64,000 nt of DNA from Isochrysis galbana (lineage: Eukaryota > Haptophyta > Isochrysidales > Isochrysidaceae), in the NCBI GenBank assembly GCA_018136815.1, contig CM030932.1:3595790-3659789 (forward strand), in the 5' to 3' direction. This document shows positions 34,610 to 44,500 of the stretch, piece by piece (within the stretch, counting starts at the first letter, position 1; each line of letters opens with the position of its first letter). Below the pieces are notes generated by a model. That model saw only the letters and a program-made list of their open reading frames with translations, was not told the DNA's origin and did not search any database. The translations under genes were made by a program, and so were the position numbers.

Positions 34610-35374
34610 TTATTTATTTGTGTAGGTTATATATACCTTAAGGCTAAACTTTCCATATTTAGTTTGACCAGTGTAAAAACCAACATCTACAAAAGATGAA
34701 AAGCTTTGTGTAGATAATTTACCCTTTGAAAAAGTAAATGTTTGTTTACGTCCAGATTTTGTTTTTTTTCATCTTCCGGAACATATCACTTTTATTCCAC
34801 AAATTGAATCTCGGCTTTGTATACTTAAAAACGATTGAAGTGTTTTTCCAACTCCCTTTTTTAAATTAGATCGAAAGTTTAAATCACGCTGTTTAAATGA
34901 GGATTCAAGTTGTTGTCCTATATATAACCCCAACATTTGAGCTGAACTATTTTTAATAAGGTTAAAGCTAGACTTTTCAATTTTATCCCTTAAAATGAAA
35001 AATAGTTTATTTTTACTTCATTGATTAAAATCGTATATATGAAAACGCGATGAATTATTAAAATGAGTAAAATTTTGATAGTTATCCATTAATTTTTTAA
35101 AGCTATTAGTTCTTTGAGATGAAGAAATAATTGTTTTTCTAAGTATTTTTGTAGTAAAACCTGATTGAACATAAATAGAATTGCTCTTATAAAATTTAGT
35201 TAAAGGTCTATTATTTAATATAGAAAAAAAGTTTAAGACTGTTGATAAAAAAAATCGTGTTTGTAAATCGACAAAAAATAAATTACTAAATTGTCTATTA
35301 TCGACATTTAAAATTGTTGTTCATGAATTTCGGTTATTCAACCTCATTCCTGTTGCGTGTACTTTTTGACTCAT
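34610..35374 (-). CDS. rps3: Mitochondrial small-subunit ribosomal protein S3
   Basis: uS3 binds the head of the small ribosomal subunit near the mRNA entry site. The frame is 254 residues from ATG 35372-35374 to TAA 34610-34612. The N-terminus MSQKVHATGMRLNNRNSW matches the S3 opening (GQKVxPxGxRLG...W). The C-terminus has the S3 C-domain pattern GIKVICSGRWKKTKSGRK followed by FVDVGFYTGQTKYGKFSLKV. The middle is Asn/Ser/Phe-rich and poorly conserved, as in most mitochondrial S3 proteins. It is shorter than many protist homologues. It lies just downstream of the tRNA cluster D-G-P-I. Confidence 0.9.
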
Positions 35375-35399
35375 CTTTTTAGTTTTTTTCTACTGAAGC

Positions 35400-35471
35400 T
35401 GGAAAAACGAGATTTGAACTCGCAACCATTGGTTTGACAAACCAATATTCTAACCTATTGAACTATTTTCC
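35400..35471 (-). tRNA. trnD: tRNA-Asp (GUC)
   Basis: Acceptor GGAAAAT/TTTTTCC, anticodon stem TTGGT/ACCAA around loop TTGTCAA (anticodon GUC), T-arm GCGAG-TTCAAAT-CTCGT, discriminator A. It lies 6 bp from trnG in a four-tRNA cluster. Confidence 0.9.
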
Positions 35472-35477
35472 AAAAGT

Positions 35478-35549
35478 AGCGAATAGCGAGATTCGAACTC
35501 GCATTTCTGGTTTGGAAGACCAACACTCTAACCATTGAGTTATATTCGT
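35478..35549 (-). tRNA. trnG: tRNA-Gly (UCC)
   Basis: Acceptor ACGAATA/TATTCGC with an A-C mismatch at the first pair, anticodon stem TTGGT/ACCAG around loop CTTCCAA (anticodon UCC), T-arm GCGAG-TTCGAAT-CTCGC, discriminator T as usual for Gly. The terminal mismatch could be a sequencing error or be edited. Confidence 0.87.
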
Positions 35550-35558
35550 TAAAATTTA

Positions 35559-35631
35559 TCAGGGTAGCAGGATTTGAACCTACACTTTTTAATACCCAAA
35601 ACTAACGTGTTGCCAATTACACCATACCCTT
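35559..35631 (-). tRNA. trnP: tRNA-Pro (UGG)
   Basis: Acceptor AAGGGTA/TACCCTG (first pair mismatched), D-arm GTGTAATTGGCAACAC, anticodon stem TTAGT/ATTAA with loop TTTGGGT (anticodon UGG), T-arm GTAGG-TTCAAAT-CCTGC. A Gln(UUG) reading would need a worse stem. Confidence 0.82.
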
Positions 35632-35674
35632 TTAACTTATTCCTAGGTGTAAGTTCATGATATATTATCTATAT

Positions 35675-35747
35675 TTAGCTAAAAAGGACTTGAACCTTTA
35701 ACAATCAACTTATCAAGCTGATACTCTACCAATTAAGTTATTAGCTA
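35675..35747 (-). tRNA. trnI: tRNA-Ile (GAU)
   Basis: Perfect acceptor TAGCTAA/TTAGCTA, discriminator A, anticodon stem TCAGC/GTTGA with loop TTGATAA (anticodon GAU), T-arm AAAGG-TTCAAGT-CCTTT. First tRNA downstream of nad3 on the transcribed strand. Confidence 0.9.
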
Positions 35748-35815
35748 AATAATAACTAAACCTTTATCATTAATCATAATAATTCTTGTTATTACAAAAT
35801 ATAAATTAAAGCTAT

Positions 35816-36178
35816 TTATTCTCAATCAAGAGCTCCCTTTTTTCATTCATAATAAAAGCCTATTGTAAGAACAATCAAAAAAAAAAACATTGACCCAATT
35901 CCAACAATATTTAATAAGTCTAAACTCATAACAAACGGAAATAAAAAACTTATTTCTAAATCAAAAATTAAAAATAATATCGCAACAAGATAAAATTTTA
36001 CGTCAAACTCACTACGCGAATCTTTAAAAGGATTAAAACCACACTCATAAGACGATAGCTTTTCTTTGTCATTTGTTTTTGCAGATAATAAATAAGGAAT
36101 TCCAAAGACAATAACTGATAGTATAATCGAAACAAAAAAAAAAAAAAATATCGAACCATAATTACTTAAAAACATCAT
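35816..36178 (-). CDS. nad3: NADH dehydrogenase subunit 3
   Basis: Nad3 is a small membrane subunit of complex I whose loop lies near the quinone site. The frame has 120 residues, starts MMFLSNYGSIFF at 36178 and ends YYEWKKGALDWE with TAA at 35816-35818. Both Trp codons in the tail are TGA (the first at 35843-35845). The hallmark loop YECGFNPFKDSRSEFDVKFY is present, with the conserved Cys, followed by LFLIFDLEISFLFPF. Length is normal. It follows cob by 86 bp. Confidence 0.97.
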
Positions 36179-36264
36179 ATAATTTCTTTAAAAATTACTT
36201 CTTAACCATCTAAAAAATATTAAAACAGATTTTTTACTCAAAATAAAGCAATAGAATTAAAAAA

Positions 36265-37416
36265 TTATTTTGAAGAATATATTAGATCACGTTCCAAATA
36301 TCCTAATTGCGGTATTATTATTAAAAAATAGGCAAAATAGTAAACAGATGCTACTTGACCAATTTCAATGAAAGGAGTCTCAGGTGTTTGTTGACCAATA
36401 TACCCAAGTAATAAAAAATCAAAGACTAACAATCAAAAAAAAATTTGATGTAAAGGTCGATACAAAGAAGATCGAATAGCAGAAGTATTAATAAATGGTA
36501 GTGTCAATAAAACTAAAATAGACGCTAATAATGCTACAACACCTAATAATTTATTGGGTATCGATCGTAAAATTGCATATGAAGGCAAAAAGTATCACTC
36601 TGGAACTATATGTTCTGGTGTAACCATAGCATTTGCAGGAATATAATTGTCTGGGTGCCCTAACTCATTAGGGTAGAAATAGACAAAGAATGAAAAAAAC
36701 ATAACGAATGCAACAAAACTTAATGTGTCTTTTAAAACAAAATAAGGAAAAAATCCTATTTTATCACTATGAGAAGAGATACCTAATGGATTATTTGAAC
36801 CATCCTGATGAACGGCTGCAATATGAACTAAAGCTACTGCCGCAATTGCAAATGGCATTAAATAATGTAAGCTGAAAAAACGATTTAAAGTTGCATTATC
36901 AACACTAAAACCACCTCATAAAAGAGTTACGATTTTACTTCCTACTAATGGAAATGCGCTAAATAAATTGGTTATAACGGTTGCTCCTCAAAAACTCATT
37001 TGACCTCAAGGTAAAACGTAACCCATAAAAGCTGTTGCCATCATCAGTAAAAGAATAATAGTTCCTAAAATTCAAACAAAGCCTCGAGGTTCAGCATAAG
37101 AACCATAATATAATCCACGACCGATATGGATATATACAACAATAAAAAACATCGAAGCTCCATTAGCGTGAGTATATCGTAATAATCAACCTCCATTAAC
37201 ATCTCTCATAATACTTTCTAAACTTAAAAAAGCTAAGTCAACGTGTGGAGTATAATGCATTGCTAAAGCTATCCCAGTAACGATTTGTATTACTAAACAC
37301 ATACCTGCTAAAAATCCGAAATTTCATCAATATGAAATATTTGAAGGAGTAGGATAATCAATAAGATGAGCATTTATCAATTGAACTATTGGTTGTTTTT
37401 TTAAATTTATAATCAT
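36265..37416 (-). CDS. cob: Cytochrome b
   Basis: Cytochrome b carries the two hemes of complex III and forms the Qo and Qi quinone sites. The frame is 383 residues from ATG 37414-37416 ([20 protein letters not shown]) to TAA 36265-36267, with TGA as Trp. Visible motifs: [14 protein letters not shown], heme-ligand helix [15 protein letters not shown] and [40 protein letters not shown], second heme-ligand helix [20 protein letters not shown], and the Qo motif as PEWYFLP. Length and ends are normal. It lies after an unusually long non-coding stretch (37417-38386) and just upstream of nad3. Confidence 0.98.
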
Positions 37417-38386
37417 CTAAAAATTTAATTTATATTAGAGTTAAAAAATAAGAAATAACAAAGTTAATTTTAATTTACTTAACTTGGAACTAAAAACTCA
37501 AGTTTTAAAACAGAAATTAGAGTTATAATAAATAGTTAAGTGTACTTTTATCAAAAATTATGGTACAATTATTTGTATTCTTAGACATTATCTAAAGATG
37601 TTTTTCATTTTTCTCATAATATTTAGTAATTAATCTAATTAAAGTAAACTGAATTAGATAAAATAGTTTTTAAAAAAACTATATCAGTTTTATTTTAGAC
37701 TAGAGTATCTAACAGCTTTAGAAATAACATAAAGTTACTAGGATTAATATTAAAATAACGAATAAGTACACTATGGTAACTAAAAAACGCTATATAAAAT
37801 ATTGTAAAAATAAAAATTCTAATAAAAAATTTCAAATTTTAATCTCGTCAAGTAAAATATTAACAATATTTAAAATAAATAAAAACTACAAAAAACCAAA
37901 TAAAATCCGTAGTTAAAACAGAAACCAACGTTGATAATAAGCAATTAGCATCCATATTTTTATCCATACGTCAGGCAATAAGTTACAATACTTTTCTTTA
38001 ACCTTAATGTCAGATATGCTAACAGAAAAAGTATTGTAACTTTTGGTACCAATTTAGGATTTTGTAGTTTTATTTTACTAATGATGGCTAATAATTTAGA
38101 TTTTGTTGTGGTTTAATTCATTTTAATCCATCTTAGATTCTAATTATTAGTTTTTGCCTTAACAGCTTTAAGACTTTTTTTCAATTAATTTCAATTTATC
38201 CTTTAAATTCTGTCTAGCTAGCTCTAAATTTGTTTTTATTTCTGTTTTATTTAGGTTATTCTAACCAGTTAAAACTATTTATGAAGACTCAAAAATTGCA
38301 CTAGTTAGTAAGAAAATTGTTCAAATTTCGTTAAAATTATTTGAAAGTTCTTTTTCATAGAATTTAAAGTTTACTAAATATAGACT
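37417..38386. other. Long mitochondrial intergenic region, no gene found
   Basis: Nearly 1 kb between trnA and cob without a frame of note under TGA=Trp and without a recognisable tRNA or rRNA segment. It is AT-rich and contains the strong hairpin at 37980-38042. It is the largest unique non-coding stretch among these genes and a candidate for a promoter or replication control site. Confidence 0.5.
37980..38042. other. Strong hairpin in mitochondrial intergenic region
   Basis: Left arm AAGTTACAATACTTTTCT (37980-37997) pairs with right arm AGAAAAAGTATTGTAACTT (38024-38042) with one bulged base; the loop is 26 nt. A stem of about 18 bp is far above chance even in AT-rich DNA. Possible roles are RNA processing, termination or replication; none is shown. 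Confidence 0.8.
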
Positions 38387-38459
38387 TGGAGATGGTCGGG
38401 ATTGAACCAACGACCTCTTGTTTGCAAAACAAATGCTCAACCAACTAAGCTACATCCCC
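38387..38459 (-). tRNA. trnA: tRNA-Ala (UGC)
   Basis: Acceptor GGGGATG/CATCTCC, discriminator A, D-arm GCTTAGTTGGTTGAGC, anticodon stem TTTGT/ACAAG with loop TTTGCAA (anticodon UGC), T-arm GTTGG-TTCAATC-CCGAC. All arms well formed. Confidence 0.93.
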
Positions 38460-38486
38460 GATATAAAATTATTTTTAGTTTTTAAT

Positions 38487-38794
38487 TTAAAATTTGAAAT
38501 TTCGTAATGAAATTATATTAAAAAAGAGTAAATTATTAACAGATTTTTCTGTATTACTTCATTTTATAAAAGCTTGGTATCCACCAGGATGAGAAATTGA
38601 TTTAGATTCTGTGGTAGTTACACCTAAACTTTCACTAGAAGTTAGACTTTGACTCCATGATTTCAATGCACGCGTCTTTAACACTACGGCTGCAACAGGG
38701 AACAAAGAATAACTATTTAGTAAAAAAATTAAACCAAAAAAAAGAATGTTCAAGTTATTTGAGAAAAAAAAGAAAAAGTATCAAATTGTGGCAT
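38487..38794 (-). CDS. atp8: ATP synthase subunit 8, with an apparent one-base deletion
   Basis: Atp8 is a single-helix stator subunit of mitochondrial ATP synthase. The ATG at 38792-38794 opens MPQFDTFSFFSQITW, the typical Atp8 start with Trp (here TGA) at position 15. The frame then hits a run of 8 T (38738-38745) and a stop soon after. Reading the run one base longer continues as FLLNSYSLFPVAAVVLK and TRALKSW, matching the Atp8 pattern of helix then ILKxR. It ends FKF with TAA at 38487-38489. The total length, 308 nt, is one short of a multiple of three, which fits one missing T. A sequencing error at the homopolymer is the simplest explanation; a real frameshift or edited transcript is possible. 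Confidence 0.85.
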
Positions 38795-39009
38795 CTTTTA
38801 TATTTAATAAGTTATGTAAAAATCAAAAACGGAATTATCGTAGAGATAATTTTAATTAATTAAATATAATATTTTTATGAAAATATACTTTTTAATTAAT
38901 TATTTAAATTAAAGTTTAGTAAAGTAATAAACTTATTATTTAGTAAAAATAACTTTAATCCTTAAAAATGCTGAATTAAAAATTATAACTCGGTCATAAA
39001 TACCTTAGT

Positions 39010-39764
39010 TTAATGAAGACTTATTGCGTCGTTTAAATAAACACATAATAGTAAAGTAAATACATAAGCTTGCAAAAATGCAATTCCGAGTTCTAAACCA
39101 ATAATTGCAACTATTACTAATAAAGGTAAAAGATGAACGATTGATAATATACTAAAGAAGATAACATAGCTCATGCAAAACCCGCTAAAATTTTTAATAA
39201 GCAATGACCAGACATCATATTTGCAAATAATCGTAAAGATAAACTTACAACACGAAAACTATAAGAAACAAGTTCAATAAATACAAGTAAAGGAGCCATT
39301 AATAAAGGTGCACCGGGGGGTAAGAACAAAGATAACATATGTAAACCGTGTGTTCTAATACCAATATAGTTAATACCAATAAAAATTGTGGATGCTAAAC
39401 CCAAAGTAATAACAATATGGCTTGTAACTGTAAAACCATAGGGAACCATACCTAATAAATTACAAAATAATATAAAATAGAAAACGCTAAAAAGAATAGT
39501 AAAGTATAGTCCACCACCCTTTTTAATATTTTCTGAGATAATATTATAATAAACAAACTCATACAGAGACTCTAGAATATTTTGTCAAACAGTTGGAATT
39601 AGTAAAGCTTTAGATCAAATGGAGTTAAATCCAATAAACATAAAAAAAAAAGAAATTAGAAGAAATAGAGAAGAATTAGTAAAAGATAAGTCAATAGGAC
39701 CAAGTGATAAAGGTAAGATTTTATAAATTGTGAACTGTTCAAGTGGAGAAGGACCAAACATCAT
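39010..39764 (-). CDS. atp6: ATP synthase subunit 6 (a), with an apparent one-base deletion
   Basis: Atp6 forms the proton half-channels of ATP synthase beside the c-ring. The start ATG at 39762-39764 gives MMFGPSPLEQFTIYKILPL. The core has FYFILFCNLLGMVPYGFTVT, then SFRVVSLSLRLFANMMSGH (with the essential Arg in LRLFAN), then LLKILAGFAW with TGA as Trp at 39171-39173. The C-terminal helix LLPLLVIVAIIGLELGIAFL and QAYVFTLLLCVYLNDAISLH is in the next frame, ending TAA at 39010-39012. The switch falls near 39155-39165, where one extra T would restore the frame. Length 755 nt fits a single missing base. Confidence 0.93.
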
Positions 39765-39927
39765 TAAAACAATGGTTAACTAATTAAGTAAAATTTTGCT
39801 TTAATATTTTTTTACGGAAAATTCAAAAATATTAAGAAAATATGGTAGTTTTTGAAATAAAATTTAATGAATAAATAAATTCTTTGTAACTTTAATGGAT
39901 ACATATAATTGTAAAATATTAGTTTCA

Positions 39928-39999
39928 TTCATAACAATAGATTTGAACTATTAACCAATTCGTTGTAAGCGAATTACTCTACCATTGAGCTAGTTATGA
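39928..39999 (-). tRNA. trnV: tRNA-Val (UAC)
   Basis: Acceptor TCATAAC/GTTATGA, discriminator A, D-arm GCTCAATGGTAGAGT, anticodon stem ATTCG/CGAAT with loop CTTACAA (anticodon UAC), T-arm AATAG-TTCAAAT-CTATT. It sits 8 bp after rps12. Confidence 0.92.
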
Positions 40000-40007
40000 A
40001 AATTGAT

Positions 40008-40382
40008 TTACTGTGATTTAACGCCATACAAACTACGAGATGTTTTTCTGCCAACGACTCCAACTAAATCATATTTTCCGCGGACAGCTTTTAAGTGAAC
40101 TCCGATTAAATCTTTAGATCTGCCTCCACAAATCAAAATTGTGGAATGTTGTTGGAGATTATGTTTTTCTCCTGGTATTTTAACAGTTAAAAATGTAGAA
40201 TATTTTAAAGTTTTAACTTTGGCCACTCTTCTATTTGCTGAATTTGGTTTTTTGGGAGATATTGTTAACACTCTAAGGCAAACTGCCTTTCGCTGTGGGT
40301 TTGAATTTAATTTAATCCCAGCTTTTTTAACAACGATTTTCTTTTTTCGTTTTTTACGTAACAATTGAATTAAATTACTCAT
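40008..40382 (-). CDS. rps12: Mitochondrial small-subunit ribosomal protein S12
   Basis: uS12 lies at the decoding site of the small ribosomal subunit. The frame has 124 residues from ATG 40380-40382 to TAA 40008-40010, the usual length. Conserved segments: NPQRKAVCLRVLTISPKKPN, SANRRVAKVKT, IPGEKHNLQQHSTILI and VRGKYDLVGV, ending in KTSRSLYGVK. The lysine-rich KKPNSA loop is intact. It lies 22 bp downstream of atp4 and 8 bp upstream of trnV. Confidence 0.97.
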   Translation of the reverse strand: MSNLIQLLRKKRKKKIVVKKAGIKLNSNPQRKAVCLRVLTISPKKPNSANRRVAKVKTLKYSTFLTVKIPGEKHNLQQHSTILICGGRSKDLIGVHLKAVRGKYDLVGVVGRKTSRSLYGVKSQ

Positions 40383-40404
40383 CTAAATTTAAAAATAATT
40401 AAAA

Positions 40405-40878
40405 TTATGCTATTTTATCAATCCTGGCATGACCACTTAACGATGACAAAATAAAAGAGTTTGCAGATCTATTCAAACGTAGACTATAATCAGACCAAAG
40501 ATCCTCTAAATAAACTAAATTTGCCGAATTCATAACTAATTTAGCTTCTAATATATTAAGTTTTAGTTCATATTCACCTCATAATTTATAAAGTAAAGAA
40601 ATATAGCTTGGTTTAGACAACCAGTTGTTGGAAAAAAATCAATAATTTGATTGTGAGAAAAAAGTTAATTTATTACTAATAGAGTCTAAAAATGTTGCTT
40701 TTATATCTTTGGATTTTTGATTTAAACTGTTGTAAACATCAATATTAGCAGAAGCAAAAGCAACAAACATAAAAGTTATAAAGCATAAAGATAATAAAAC
40801 TTCTTCATTTATTACTAAAATTTCCATAAAGCCTAAAACAAATAAACTTATTGATAAAATTATTAAATTTATAATCAT
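40405..40878 (-). CDS. atp4: ATP synthase subunit 4 (b-type, YMF39)
   Basis: Atp4 is the peripheral-stalk b subunit of mitochondrial ATP synthase. The frame is 157 residues, ATG 40876-40878 to TAA 40405-40407, with TGA read as Trp at 40639-40641 and later. The N-terminal helix and the YMF39 hallmark are clear: IILSISLFVLGFMEILVINE, EVLLSLCFITFMFVAFAS. The rest (SKDIKATFLDSISNKL, YISLLYKLWGEYELKL) is hydrophilic and helical as expected of the stalk. Reading with the standard code would stop it halfway. It is first in the protein-coding series on this strand. Confidence 0.88.
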
Positions 40879-40926
40879 CAATTTAGTGAAAGTGACTCTA
40901 CTATTCTACTGAAAGTTATTCTTTAA

Positions 40927-41013
40927 TAGATAAGACAAGGATTGAACTTGTGTTATTTTTAAGTTAATGTGTTAAATAATATATACGCCAAAACTGGACC
41001 TGTCCACTTATCT
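40927..41013 (-). tRNA. tRNA-like element of class II length, identity unresolved
   Basis: The ends form a perfect acceptor stem AGATAAG/CTTATCT with discriminator A, and a good T-arm ACAAG-TTCAATC-CTTGT. Total length is about 87 nt, as for Leu, Ser or Tyr tRNAs with a long variable arm. I cannot fold a convincing D-arm and anticodon stem in the 55 nt between. A segment AACTTAAAAAT resembles a Leu(UAA) loop, but the pairing is poor. It could be a tRNA with indel errors, a degenerate copy or an intron-bearing gene. Confidence 0.45.
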
Positions 41014-41433
41014 GAAAAGTTTAGTTTAAACTTGAATAATTAGAAACTAAGAATTATCGAGTATGTGAAATTAATAAAAAGTAACATAGCAATAATAAAA
41101 AGCATTTAATTAGATTAATTTTCATTCAAACAGAAAGAAAAACAATAAAACTAAACTTAGTAATGAAAAAGAATTGTAAAAATATAATGAAAAAGAAAGC
41201 CAGAATGTAAATTTATTGCATTTTCTGACAATCTATTAAGATTCGAAGATGAACTAGCGATCCGTATTTTTCTATAATACCCTTATCTAAAACCTGAAAT
41301 GATACTCTATACCCAAATGTCATAACTCGGTGACCTATCATTTCATTCAATAACTGATCAAAATGTCACTTTTTGGATAAGAATTTATATAATTGCCTAC
41401 CTATTTTGGATAATTTAATATTAAAACTCATTC
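41014..41433. other. No recognisable gene up to the gap
   Basis: AT-rich sequence upstream of atp4 on the transcribed strand. No frame with a known domain, no clear tRNA. It stops at a 100-N gap. Confidence 0.45.
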
Positions 41434-41533
41434 NNNNNNNNNNNNNNNNNNNNNNNNNNNNNNNNNNNNNNNNNNNNNNNNNNNNNNNNNNNNNNNNNNN
41501 NNNNNNNNNNNNNNNNNNNNNNNNNNNNNNNNN
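41434..41533. other. 100-N scaffold gap
   Basis: Exactly 100 N. The sequence to the right begins inside repeat unit B and appears to continue the array that follows cox1, not the DNA to the left. Confidence 0.97.
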
Positions 41534-44500
41534 AATGGTAAAAACTTAAAAATATGAAATTTTTTAAACCGACGGCCGGTTTAAAAATGAAGCAAAAAAG
41601 AGAGTCGTGAGTGGTACCCTTGGTCATCTTAAGAATCAAAATTAAACTGGGTGGTCGGTTTAAAAATCAAAAATAGGACGTGTACAACTTGATCAAAAAA
41701 CTGGACTCGAGAAATTACGACCACGCATTAGAGAGAGACGTTTTCGTAGCACCCACCAAAATGCAAAAAAAAGAAGGATTTGAGCCGACGGCCGGTTTAA
41801 AAATCAAAAATAGGACGTGTACAAACTTGATCAAAAAACTGGACTCGAGAAATTACGACCACGCATTAGAGAGAGACGTTTTCGTAGCACCCACCAAAAT
41901 GCAAAAAAAAGAAGGATTTGAGCCGGCCGTCGGTTTAAAAATCAAAAATAGGGCGTGTACAAACTTGATCAAAAAACTGGACTCGAGAAATTACGACCAC
42001 GCATTAGAGAGAAATTTTTCCATAACCATGAAAAATTAAAAATACAAAAAAATGGTAAAAACTTAAAAATATGAAATTTTTTAAACCGACGGCCGGTTTA
42101 AAAATGAAGCAAAAAAGAGAGTCGTGAGTGGTACCCTTGGTCATCTTAAGAATCAAAATTAAACTGGGTGGTCGGTTTAAAAATCAAAAATAGGGCGTGT
42201 ACAAACTTGATCAAAAAACTGGACTCGAGAAATTACGACCACGCATTAGAGAGAAATTTTTCCATAACCATGAAAAATTAAAAAATACAAAAAAATGGTA
42301 AAAACTTAAAAATATGAAATTTTTTAAACCGACGGCCGGTTTAAAAATGAAGCAAAAAAGAGAGTCGTGAGTGGTACCCTTGGTCATCTTAAGAATCAAA
42401 ATTAAACTGGGTGGTCGGTTTAAAAATCAAAAATAGGACGTGTACAAACTTGATCAAAAAACTGGACTCGAGAAATTACGACCACGCATTAGAGAGAAAT
42501 TTTTCCATAACCATGAAAAATTAAAAAATACAAAAAAATGGTAAAAACTTAAAAATATGAAATTTTTTAAACCGACGGCCGGTTTAAAAATGAAGCAAAA
42601 AAGAGAGTCGTGAGTGGTACCCTTGGTCATCTTAAGAATCAAAATTAAACTGGGTGGTCGGTTTAAAAATCAAAAATAGGACGTGTACAAACTTGATCAA
42701 AAAACTGGACTCGAGAAATTACGACCACGCATTAGAGAGAGACGTTTTCGTAGCACCCACCAAAATGCAAAAAAAAGAAGGATTTGAGCCGACGGCCGGT
42801 TTAAAAATCAAAAATAGGACGTGTACAAACTTGATCAAAAAACTGGACTCGAGAAATTACGACCACGCATTAGAGAGAGACGTTTTCGTAGCACCCACCA
42901 AAATGCAAAAAAAGAAGGATTTGAGCCGACGGCCGGTTTAAAAATCAAAAATAGGACGTGTACAAACTTGATCAAAAAACTGGACTCGAGAAATTACGAC
43001 CACGCATTAGAGAGAGACGTTTTCGTAGCACCCACCAAAATGCAAAAAAAGAAGGATTTGAGCCGGCCGTCGGTTTAAAAATCAAAAATAGGGCGTGTAC
43101 AAACTTGATCAAAAAACTGGACTCGAGAAATTACGACCACGCATTAGAGAGAAATTTTTCATAACTATGAAAAATTAAAAAATACAAAAAAATGGTAAAA
43201 ACTTAAAAATATGAAATTTTTTAAACCGACGGCCGGTTTAAAAATGAAGCAAAAAAGAGAGTCGTGAGTAGTACCCTTGGTCATCTTAAGAATCAAAATT
43301 AAACTGGGTGGTCGGTTTAAAAATCAAAAATAGGACGTGTACAAACTTGATCAAAAAACTGGACTCGAGAAATTACGACCACGCATTAGAGAGAAATTTT
43401 TCCATAACCATGAAAAATTAAAAAATACAAAAAATGGTAAAAACTTAAAAATATGAAATTTTTTAAACCGACGGCCGGTTTAAAAATGAAGCAAAAAAGA
43501 GAGTCGTGAGTAGTACCCTTGGTCATCTTAAGAATCAAAATTAAACTGGGTGGTCGGTTTAAAAATCAAAAATAGGACGTGTACAAACTTGATCAAAAAA
43601 CTGGACTCGAGAAATTACGACCACGCATTAGAGAGAAATTTTTCCATAACCATGAAAAATTAAAAAATACAAAAAAATGGTAAAAACTTAAAAATATGAA
43701 ATTTTTTAAACCGACGGCCGGTTTAAAAATGAAGCAAAAAAGAGAGTCGTGAGTGGTACCCTTGGTCATCTTAAGAATCAAAATTAAACTGGGTGGTCGG
43801 TTTAAAAATCAAAAATAGGGCGTGTACAAACTTGATCAAAAAACTGGACTCGAGAAATTACGACCACGCATTAGAGAGAAATTTTTCCATAACCATGAAA
43901 AATTAAAAAATACAAAAAAATGGTAAAAACTTAAAAATATGAAATTTTTTAAACCGACGGCCGGTTTAAAAATGAAGCAAAAAAGAGAGTCGTGAGTGGT
44001 ACCCTTGGTCATCTTAAGAATCAAAATTAAACTGGGTGGTCGGTTTAAAAATCAAAAATAGGACGTGTACAAACTTGATCAAAAAACTGGACTCGAGAAA
44101 TTACGACCACGCATTAGAGAGAGACGTTTTCGTAGCACCCACCAAAATGCAAAAAAAAGAAGGATTTGAGCCGACGGCCGGTTTAAAAATCAAAAATAGG
44201 ACGTGTACAAACTTGATCAAAAAACTGGACTCGAGAAATTACGACCACGCATTAGAGAGAGACGTTTTCGTAGCACCCACCAAAATGCAAAAAAAAGAAG
44301 GATTTGAGCCGACGGCCGGTTTAAAAATCAAAAATAGGACGTGTACAAACTTGATCAAAAAACTGGACTCGAGAAATTACGACCACGCATTAGAGAGAAA
44401 TTTTTCCATAACCATGAAAAATTAAAAAATACAAAAAAATGGTAAAAACTTAAAAATATGAAATTTTTTAAACCGACGGCCGGTTTAAAAATGAAGCAAA

